Positions 57,907-64,000 of a DNA stretch of 64,000 nt are shown here, piece by piece; the stretch's first letter is position 1; the number at the start of each line of letters is the position of its first letter. The notes under the pieces are model-generated. The model was given only the letters and a program-made list of their open reading frames with translations. It did no database searches and had not been told where the DNA came from. Source of the stretch: Porticoccus hydrocarbonoclasticus MCTG13d. Lineage in GTDB: Bacteria; Pseudomonadota; Gammaproteobacteria; Pseudomonadales; Porticoccaceae. The stretch spans positions 558,001-622,000 of the forward strand of contig NZ_JQMM01000001.1 in the NCBI RefSeq assembly GCF_000744735.1, in the 5' to 3' direction. Position numbers and translations under genes: made by a program.

Positions 57907-59211
57907 TTAAGCTATTGCCGTCTTGACCAGACGGGCAAAATAAAAGCCGTCATGGCCATCAATCTGTGGCATCAATTGGCGCCCGGCAGAAGTTGCCATG
58001 CCTGCCTCGGTGGCCACAGGTTCGACATGGACAGAATGGTTGTCTCTGGCGAATTCTGCGATGACCTGATCATTTTCCTGGGCCAGTGTGGAGCAGGTCG
58101 CGTAAAGTAAAACGCCGCCCTCTGCCAACAGTGGCCACAGTGCCCTCAACAGGGATAACTGCAAGGTGGCCAGCTTAGCAATATCCGTTGGCCTGCGCAT
58201 TAGTTTCACATCCGGGTGTCGGCGGATAACACCCGTGGCGGAGCAGGGTGCATCCAGTAAAATTCGATCGAAGGGGTGCCCATCCCACCAGCTGGCTATA
58301 TCGGCGGTATCTGCGGCGATCAGCTTGGCTTGCAAACCAAGTCTCAGCAGGTTATCGGTGACCCGCGTCAGTCGTTCTGCTGCGATGTCGATGGCAATGA
58401 CGTCGCCCTGATTATTAAGCAGCTCGAGTATGTGGCCGGTTTTGCCACCCGGTGCACAACAGGCGTCCAAGACGCGCTGACCAGACCTGGGCGCCAGTAG
58501 CTGGGCCGCCAGCTGGGCCGCCTCATCTTGCACGCTCACTTGACCCTCGGCAAAACCGGGTAAGTTAATAACATCACAGGGTTGCTGCAGGGTGATACCG
58601 ACATCACTGAATGGGGTGGGATATGCCTGGATATCTGCCTCTGCAAGTGTCGAGAGATATTGGTCCCGGCTGCAGCGGATCTGGTTTACCCGCAGGGTCA
58701 TGGGGGGCTGATGGTTGTTGGCCGCCACCAGTTGATCTACCTGCTCCGGCCAGGCCGCTTGCCATAGGTCAATGAGCCAATCAGGGTGTGCGGTCTGGAA
58801 TTCACGACGACCCCCCAGCTTGATATCGAGTGTGGCGCGCTCACGTAAAAATCGTCGCAGGACCGCGTTGGCAAGACCTTTGGCCCAGTTTTTTTTCAGG
58901 TTCTGACAGGTGGCTACGGCTTCATTAACTGCTGCGTGAGGGGGAATCCGGGTTTCGAGTAACTGATAAAGCGAACAGGCTAGGGTTGCCTCTATGTCAA
59001 AATCCTTTGCCTTGAAGGGTTTTGCCAGCAATTCTGCGAGGTAAACAGACAGTCGCGGGTAGAACCGCAATGTGCCATAACACAGCTGTTGCAACAGCCC
59101 GCGATCGCGGTCATCTACTTTGGCCAGGTACTCGGGTAGAAGTGTATTGAGTGAGCCCTCTCCCCGCAGCACAGACGCGATAATTTTAGCGGTAGCCACC
59201 CTGACATTCAT
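57907..59211 (-). CDS. rsmB: 16S rRNA (cytosine-967-C5)-methyltransferase
   Basis: Methylates C967 of 16S rRNA. The 434 residues (E. coli 429) have an N-terminal NusB-like RNA-binding domain and a C-terminal AdoMet domain, with CCAPGGKTGHILEL near 255, DAPCSATGVIRRHPD near 320 and catalytic Cys in LYATCSTLAQEN near 375. ATG 59211 overlaps the fmt stop (ATGA). The upstream open frame belongs to fmt coding sequence and is not used. Confidence 0.95.
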   Translation of the reverse strand: MNVRVATAKIIASVLRGEGSLNTLLPEYLAKVDDRDRGLLQQLCYGTLRFYPRLSVYLAELLAKPFKAKDFDIEATLACSLYQLLETRIPPHAAVNEAVATCQNLKKNWAKGLANAVLRRFLRERATLDIKLGGRREFQTAHPDWLIDLWQAAWPEQVDQLVAANNHQPPMTLRVNQIRCSRDQYLSTLAEADIQAYPTPFSDVGITLQQPCDVINLPGFAEGQVSVQDEAAQLAAQLLAPRSGQRVLDACCAPGGKTGHILELLNNQGDVIAIDIAAERLTRVTDNLLRLGLQAKLIAADTADIASWWDGHPFDRILLDAPCSATGVIRRHPDVKLMRRPTDIAKLATLQLSLLRALWPLLAEGGVLLYATCSTLAQENDQVIAEFARDNHSVHVEPVATEAGMATSAGRQLMPQIDGHDGFYFARLVKTAIA

Positions 59212-60152
59212 GTGCCCATTACCGTACCCGGGGAAAACAGATCGGCATGTGCATTGAGCACTTCTCCCGCGTGGAGCGGCTTCTTGCCGGGCAGTTGCAG
59301 TGCCGTGATTAACAGGCACCCTTCACCGGTTTGTACCAGAATACCGGATTTATCGGTATGAATGATCGTACCCGGCACCACCTTGCGGTCTTGATTTGGC
59401 ACCGCGACACCCTTCCAGATACGGATTCGTTCTCCCGAGAGCGTGCTGTAACAGATCGGGAAAGGATTAAAGGCGCGAATTTTCAAAACCAGGGTTTTGA
59501 CAGGCTCATGCCAGTTTACCAAGGCTTCCTGCTTGGTAATTTTTGGTGCGTAATTGCTCTGCTCGTCATCCTGTTTCTCCGCCACAACCTTTCCCTGTGC
59601 AATCTCGTCCAGGACCGTGAGCAGGGCGTCGGGGCCGATCCCGGCCAGTTTGTCATGGAGGGATCCGGCATCATCATCCGCTTCTATGGGGCAGCGGGCC
59701 TTGAGCAGCATATCGCCGGTGTCCAGGCCTTCGGCCATCTGCATAATGGTTACCCCGGTTTCGGTATCTCCGGCTTCTATGGCGCGCTGGATGGGGGCGG
59801 CACCTCGCCAGCGGGGCAACAGCGAGGCGTGGACATTGATGCATCCGTATACGGGGATAGCCAACACAGCCTTTGGCAAAAGCAGGCCGTAGGCCACAAC
59901 CACAATGATGTCGGCATTATAGTTGGCCAGGATTTGCTGCTCCGCCGCCGCTTTCAGGCTGAGTGGCTGATGAACAGGTATCTGCTGATCGGTAGCCAGC
60001 AACTTGACCGGGCTGGCAGTGAGTTTTTTGCCGCGCCCGGCGGGGCGATCAGGCTGTGTGAATACGGCGACCACCTGGTGGGATGGACAATCCAGTAATG
60101 CTCGGAGGTGTGATGCTGCAAATTGCGGGGTGCCGGCAAATACGATTCGCAA
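59208..60152 (-). CDS. fmt: Methionyl-tRNA formyltransferase
   Basis: Formylates initiator Met-tRNA. With a TTG start at 60152 (SD GAGGAC 7 nt upstream) the protein has 314 residues, beginning MRIVFAGTPQFAASHL as in E. coli (315). A TTG eight codons earlier has no ribosome site. The signatures NVHASLLPRWRGAAPIQRAI (catalytic His and the SLLPRWRG loop) and TGDMLLK are present, with the C-terminal OB-like domain from about residue 210. It lies 30 nt after def and overlaps rsmB. Confidence 0.94.
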   Translation of the reverse strand: MRIVFAGTPQFAASHLRALLDCPSHQVVAVFTQPDRPAGRGKKLTASPVKLLATDQQIPVHQPLSLKAAAEQQILANYNADIIVVVAYGLLLPKAVLAIPVYGCINVHASLLPRWRGAAPIQRAIEAGDTETGVTIMQMAEGLDTGDMLLKARCPIEADDDAGSLHDKLAGIGPDALLTVLDEIAQGKVVAEKQDDEQSNYAPKITKQEALVNWHEPVKTLVLKIRAFNPFPICYSTLSGERIRIWKGVAVPNQDRKVVPGTIIHTDKSGILVQTGEGCLLITALQLPGKKPLHAGEVLNAHADLFSPGTVMGT

Positions 60153-60182
60153 AGAAGGGTCCTCAGTGTCGACCAACCGGTG

Positions 60183-60689
60183 TCAGTCTTGTTGACGGTG
60201 GAGTTTTTCCAGTTTTTGCCTGATTCGCTGCCGTTTGATGGGCGACAGGTAATCCACGAAAAGCTTGCCGTCGAGGTGGTCAATTTCGTGCTGGATACAG
60301 ACGGCCAGCAGACCTTCCGGCTCAAGCACGTAGGGCTGCCCCTCCCGGTCGAGTGCGCTCAGACGAATATGTTCAGGACGTTGGATGGTTTCATAAAAAC
60401 CGGGCACTGACAGACAGCCTTCCTGATGCGGGGAGGTAATGTCATCCAGTATTTCTACCTTTGGATTGATCATCACAATCGGCTGGTCGCCCTCATCTGA
60501 TAAATCCATGACTACAATCCGCTTGTTGACGTTGACCTGGGTAGCAGCAAGGCCAATGCCGTTAGCCTGATACATGGTTTCCAGCATATCGTCCACCAGC
60601 GATCTGGTGTTCTGATCGATTTCTGCTATGGGAGCAGCCCTGATACGCAGTCGTGGGTCAGGAAATTCAAGGATGTTGAGTATTGACAT
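60183..60689 (-). CDS. def: Peptide deformylase
   Basis: Removes the N-terminal formyl group from nascent proteins. The 168 residues (E. coli 169) have all metal-binding motifs: GIGLAATQV near residue 44, EGCLSV with Cys92, and HEIDH with His134, Glu135 and His138. ATG 60689 aligns with the family start; a longer upstream frame is not supported. First gene of def-fmt-rsmB, divergent from the LysM gene. Confidence 0.97.
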   Translation of the reverse strand: MSILNILEFPDPRLRIRAAPIAEIDQNTRSLVDDMLETMYQANGIGLAATQVNVNKRIVVMDLSDEGDQPIVMINPKVEILDDITSPHQEGCLSVPGFYETIQRPEHIRLSALDREGQPYVLEPEGLLAVCIQHEIDHLDGKLFVDYLSPIKRQRIRQKLEKLHRQQD

Positions 60690-60823
60690 TTGTTTGTGAC
60701 GAGTTTCTAGCAATCTGGCGTAAACCACTGCTAACATAAGGCCAATGGAGCGGAATATCACTTAATATAGTCGAGTGAGAAGTATACACACAATCCGGAT
60801 ATAGCACACAGGACGGCCATAAG

Positions 60824-61843
60824 ATGAAAAAAACATTGTTGGGAATAGTAGCTGCTTGCGCTATTGCAATTGCCGCCATTGCTGCAGAGGCACCCTTTAA
60901 TGAGGATGTCCCTGAAAAATATACCGTGAAGAAAGGCGACACTCTGTGGGATATCTCTGATCTGTATCTACGGGATCCCTGGTTATGGCCTGAAATCTGG
61001 TATGCCAACCCTCAGATTGCCAATCCCCATCTGATTTATCCCGGTGACATTATCTCCATGGTCTATATTGATGGCCGTCCCCATTTGATGCTGGAAAAGC
61101 GCGATCGGCGGGTAAAACTGTCTCCAGAAGTTAAGGTCGTGCCAGAGTCGGAGGCCATTCCGGCGCTACCACTGGATATCATCAACAGTTTTCTGACCCG
61201 CAACCGTATTGTCACCCAGGAAGAGGTCGATAGAGCTCCTTACGTGGTGGCGGGCTATGAGAAAAAACTGCTCTCCGGATCGGGAGATACGTTCTACGCC
61301 CGTGGTCAGTTTGATGAAACCCCGACCTACGGACTTTACCGGGTTGGTGAGCCCTATCTGGATCCGGTGACCCAGGAAATATTGGGTATACGCGCGCAGG
61401 ATGTGGGGTCCGCCAAGGTGCAAAGAGTGGCCGATGATATAGCCACCATGCTGGCGACCCGATCCCTTGAGGAAGTGCGTATTGGGGAGCGTTTGCTGCC
61501 CCATGAAGAGCGACCACTCAATTCCATCTTTTACCCCAGTGCGCCCGAGTCCACGGTTGAGGGTGAGATTATGGCTGTTGAGGGTGGTATCACCCAGGTT
61601 GGGCATCTCGACGTGGTGTCTATTAACCGGGGTGAGCGCGAAGGCCTCGAAGCGGGAAATATTCTGGCCATCTTCAAACGTGGAGAGGAAGTAACTGACT
61701 ATATCGCCAAGGAAAAAATAAATCTGCCTAACGAGCAGGCCGGGTTGTTAATGATATTCCGCGCGTTTGAAAAAATGAGTTATGGTCTGGTGATCAAGGC
61801 CGAGCGCCCTCTGGCGGTAAACGATATTGTTAAAAACCCCTAG
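60824..61843 (+). CDS. LysM-domain protein of the dprA locus
   Basis: A 339-residue exported protein: signal peptide (KTLLGIVAACAIAIAAIAAEA, cleavage near residue 21), then one LysM domain at about 31-80 (YTVKKGDTLWDIS, NPQIANPHLIYPGD) that should bind peptidoglycan. A long C-terminal region follows, with motifs such as SGDTFYARG near 150. Homologues occupy the same place before dprA in Pseudomonas (PA0020-like). Their role is poorly known, some affecting biofilm and motility. It diverges from def and is followed by a terminator. Confidence 0.85.
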   Translation: MKKTLLGIVAACAIAIAAIAAEAPFNEDVPEKYTVKKGDTLWDISDLYLRDPWLWPEIWYANPQIANPHLIYPGDIISMVYIDGRPHLMLEKRDRRVKLSPEVKVVPESEAIPALPLDIINSFLTRNRIVTQEEVDRAPYVVAGYEKKLLSGSGDTFYARGQFDETPTYGLYRVGEPYLDPVTQEILGIRAQDVGSAKVQRVADDIATMLATRSLEEVRIGERLLPHEERPLNSIFYPSAPESTVEGEIMAVEGGITQVGHLDVVSINRGEREGLEAGNILAIFKRGEEVTDYIAKEKINLPNEQAGLLMIFRAFEKMSYGLVIKAERPLAVNDIVKNP

Positions 61844-61857
61844 GCAACGGGGTAATT

Positions 61858-61886
61858 AAAACGCCGACCTGTGTCGGCGTTTTTTA
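61858..61886 (+). terminator. Terminator after the LysM gene
   Basis: AAAACGCCGAC and GTCGGCGTTTT form a perfect 11-bp stem with loop CTGT, followed by TT, 15 nt past the stop. Confidence 0.93.
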
Positions 61887-61926
61887 TGGGCAACGGATAT
61901 CAAGCAGGTAAGGGAGTACCAACCCA

Positions 61927-63024
61927 ATGGACAGGGAGTCCAAAGCAGCACTAGTCATGGCGTTTCTCGATGGATGCTCACCTGCCGACAGCGTCAGATT
62001 GTGTCGATCGGCGGGTTCCTTTGTCGAGGCAGCTGCTCAGGCAGAAGACTATTTTTCTTCTGGTTACGCCAGTCAGCCAGGAAAGTATTTCCGAAAACAC
62101 CATAATAATCGAGCAGAACGGGAAGATCGGGCAGAGCAGGTGCTGGATTGGTGCCGGCATAATCAGGTGAACTGCCTAAATTTGCTCGATCCGGATTACC
62201 CGCCTCTTTTATTGGAACTGAGCGTTCCTCCACCCCTGTTGTTTATTCGTGGCGATGCGCAGTTGCTGTCCATGCCACAAATCGCCATTGTTGGCAGTCG
62301 CAATGCCAGCCCCGGTGGACTGGGCAATGCCCGGGCCTTTGCCGCCGCTTTGGCGGCCAGTGGTTTTGTGATCACCAGTGGTCTGGCGCTGGGCATTGAT
62401 GGGGCGGCTCATGATGGAGCCCTGCAAACGGGCAAAACCATCGCTGTGCTGGGGACTGGTCTGGATGTGACCTACCCGCGCCGACACGGTGATTTGTATC
62501 GGCGGATAATTGATCAGGGTGGAGCGGTCGTCAGTGAGTTTTTGCCAGAAACACCACCCCTTGCGGGCAATTTTCCTCGTCGCAACCGGATAATCAGTGG
62601 CCTGAGTCTGGGCATTCTGGTGGTTGAAGCGGCATTGAAGAGCGGGTCGCTGATCACTGCTCGGTACGGACTGGAACAGGGGCGAGAAGTATTTGCCATT
62701 CCCGGTTCGATCCATAGTGCTTTCAGTAAAGGCACCCACCAGCTGCTCAAACAGGGCGCAACTCTGGTGGAATCAGCAGCGGATATTGCAGAGCAACTGG
62801 GTGGTCTGCTGGCCTCTATAGTGCCGGACGTTAAAACAGGTCAGCCACCGTCGACAGAAGCAAGACAGGTCCTGCTGGAGGCGATGGGATTCGACCCGGT
62901 TGATATGGATATGCTTGTGCAACGTACGGCCATGCCAGTGAATACGTTGACACAGGAGCTGCTGTTGCTGGAACTGGAGGGCGCTATTGCCGCTGGGCAG
63001 GGAATCTATCAGCGGTTGCGTTAG
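61927..63024 (+). CDS. dprA: DNA processing protein DprA
   Basis: Binds single-stranded DNA taken up in natural transformation and loads RecA. The 365 residues contain an N-terminal SAM-like domain, the Rossmann-type core (AIVGSRNASPGGLGNARAFA near 120; TSGLALGIDGAAHDGAL; VLGTGLDVTYPRRH) and a C-terminal winged-helix (DML1) domain. ATG 61927 sits after AAGGGAG with long spacing. The LysM gene's terminator precedes it, so it has its own promoter or read-through. It is common also in non-competent bacteria. Confidence 0.94.
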   Translation: MDRESKAALVMAFLDGCSPADSVRLCRSAGSFVEAAAQAEDYFSSGYASQPGKYFRKHHNNRAEREDRAEQVLDWCRHNQVNCLNLLDPDYPPLLLELSVPPPLLFIRGDAQLLSMPQIAIVGSRNASPGGLGNARAFAAALAASGFVITSGLALGIDGAAHDGALQTGKTIAVLGTGLDVTYPRRHGDLYRRIIDQGGAVVSEFLPETPPLAGNFPRRNRIISGLSLGILVVEAALKSGSLITARYGLEQGREVFAIPGSIHSAFSKGTHQLLKQGATLVESAADIAEQLGGLLASIVPDVKTGQPPSTEARQVLLEAMGFDPVDMDMLVQRTAMPVNTLTQELLLLELEGAIAAGQGIYQRLR

Positions 63025-63148
63025 CAGATGGCCCTTCTCATGGGATTCACACATTGATGAGCAACAAACCCTCCTGTTAACAGGCGCATTTTATTGCGAA
63101 ATTCCCCAGGTTCCGGTAGCCTGCCGCGTTTTACAGGGGGATTAAAAA

Positions 63149-63655
63149 ATGAACAAACCCTTTATTGCCATCCTGATGGGTTCGGACTCGGACCTGCCAG
63201 TCATGGAAGCCAGCTTTGAAGTGCTCAAAAAGTTCGAGGTGCCCTTCGAAGTTAAAGTATCGTCGGCGCATCGAACGCCGGAGGCAACGCACCGTTATGT
63301 GAAGGATGCGGACCAGCGGGGCTGTGCAGCCTTTATATGTGCTGCGGGAATGGCGGCGCATCTGGCGGGTGCCGTTGCAGCCAATACGCTCAAGCCTGTG
63401 ATTGGGGTGCCTATCAATTCATCACTGGATGGCCTTGATGCGCTGCTCTCAACGGTGCAAATGCCCGGTGGCATTCCGGTTGCTACTGTGGCAATCGGCA
63501 AGGCAGGTGCAAAGAACGCAGCCTATCTGGCAGCCCAGATAATTGGTGTCAGTGATGCTGTGTTGCACCAGAAGCTGCTGGATGAGCGAGCAGATAATGC
63601 CCGCGCCATTCTGGAAAAAGACGCGGCATTACAAGAGAAGCTGAAAAGTCTCTGA
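63149..63655 (+). CDS. purE: N5-carboxyaminoimidazole ribonucleotide mutase
   Basis: Purine synthesis step converting N5-CAIR to CAIR. The 168 residues are class I PurE, with [10 protein letters not shown] near the start, [10 protein letters not shown] near 41 and [16 protein letters not shown] near 70. purK, its usual partner, is not adjacent. GGGGGA before ATG 63149 is a good ribosome site. tsaC begins 11 nt after its stop. In Pseudomonas aeruginosa dprA is directly followed by yrdC, so purE is an insertion in this order. Confidence 0.95.
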   Translation: MNKPFIAILMGSDSDLPVMEASFEVLKKFEVPFEVKVSSAHRTPEATHRYVKDADQRGCAAFICAAGMAAHLAGAVAANTLKPVIGVPINSSLDGLDALLSTVQMPGGIPVATVAIGKAGAKNAAYLAAQIIGVSDAVLHQKLLDERADNARAILEKDAALQEKLKSL

Positions 63656-63666
63656 GCCGCGTCTCC

Positions 63667-64000
63667 GTGGGCAATTTTCGTATAATCAGGGCGGTGGATT
63701 GTCTGCGTGGCGGAGGGGTGATGGCCTACCCCACAGAGGCAGTCTGGGGCCTCGGTTGCGACCCGTTTTCTGAGGGAGCCGTTATGCGGCTGTTGGCGCT
63801 CAAAAAACGCCGTCGGGACATGGGGCTTATCGTAATAGCCGCCTCAATGGCACAGCTGGAACCTTTTTTGGCAGGCATAGCAGTGTCTGATCGCCAGCTA
63901 CTTGAGGCCAGCTGGCCGGGTCCACAGACTTGGCTGGTACCCAATAATGGTTATGCACCAACCTGGGTTACCGGTGGCAGAGAAACCCTGGCATTACGCG
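63667..64000 (+). CDS. tsaC: Threonylcarbamoyl-AMP synthase (partial, 5' end)
   Basis: Makes threonylcarbamoyl-AMP for the t6A modification of tRNAs reading ANN codons. The first 111 codons are present; the gene runs off the window. With GTG 63667 the protein begins MGNFRIIRAVDCLRGGGVMA, followed by the YrdC signature YPTEAVWGLGCDPF, then LKKRRRDMGLIVIAA and SWPGPQTWLVP. A TATAAT at 63681-63686 is inside this frame, so a shorter start at ATG 63721 would be the alternative. It would lack the strand before YPTEAV, so the longer form is preferred. Confidence 0.88.
   Translation, partial: MGNFRIIRAVDCLRGGGVMAYPTEAVWGLGCDPFSEGAVMRLLALKKRRRDMGLIVIAASMAQLEPFLAGIAVSDRQLLEASWPGPQTWLVPNNGYAPTWVTGGRETLALR

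Overview
The window is the replication-origin region of a gammaproteobacterial chromosome. Much of the gene content matches the Pseudomonas-type origin neighbourhood: dnaA-dnaN-recF-gyrB, a plsC-like gene, gmhB and glyS-glyQ on one side, and mnmG-rsmG-parA-parB-atpIBEFHAGDC-glmU-glmS on the other. Protein sequences and gene set suggest a marine Cellvibrionales or Oceanospirillales-like organism. That placement is an inference from gene order and family resemblance, because no 16S rRNA gene is present.

Layout. Positions 1-6600 hold leuA (with a structured leader), an Lrp-family regulator, putA and an enoyl-CoA hydratase. Positions 6600-12900 hold a beta-carbonic anhydrase and the phosphate operon pstS-pstC-pstA-pstB-phoU, read leftward behind a tandem Pho box. 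Positions 13000-16600 hold the two membrane subunits of a TRAP transporter, a YciA-type thioesterase, glutaredoxin and a ceramidase-like CREST membrane hydrolase. Positions 16900-21600 hold glyQ-glyS-gmhB-plsC and a tiny charged protein. Positions 21665-32118 hold two leftward blocks: dnaA-dnaN-recF-gyrB, and rpmH-rnpA-yidD-yidC-mnmE. The most convincing oriC lies at about 32233-32561, with DnaA boxes on the rpmH side and an AT-rich unwinding element on the mnmG side. Rightward from it run mnmG-rsmG-parA-parB, the complete F1Fo ATP synthase operon, glmU and glmS. Two perfect parS sites lie inside recF.

Beyond glmS come a possible small RNA, hexR with its own operator, uvrD, a TRAP substrate-binding lipoprotein, a rimB-rimK-deacylase cluster, trkA-trkH, rsmB-fmt-def, and a divergent LysM-dprA-purE-tsaC run. 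tsaC is cut by the window end.

Most of the window is core housekeeping: replication and segregation, ATP synthesis, protein maturation, cell-wall precursors and phosphate uptake. The main points of interest are the rearranged origin (the rpmH-mnmE block is inverted relative to Pseudomonas and oriC sits between rpmH and mnmG), parS sites embedded in recF, the leuA leader RNA, the Pho and HexR operators, the hexanucleotide repeat in gmhB, the candidate small RNA after glmS, and the RimK cluster. I found no CRISPR array, prophage, insertion sequence, rRNA or tRNA gene.
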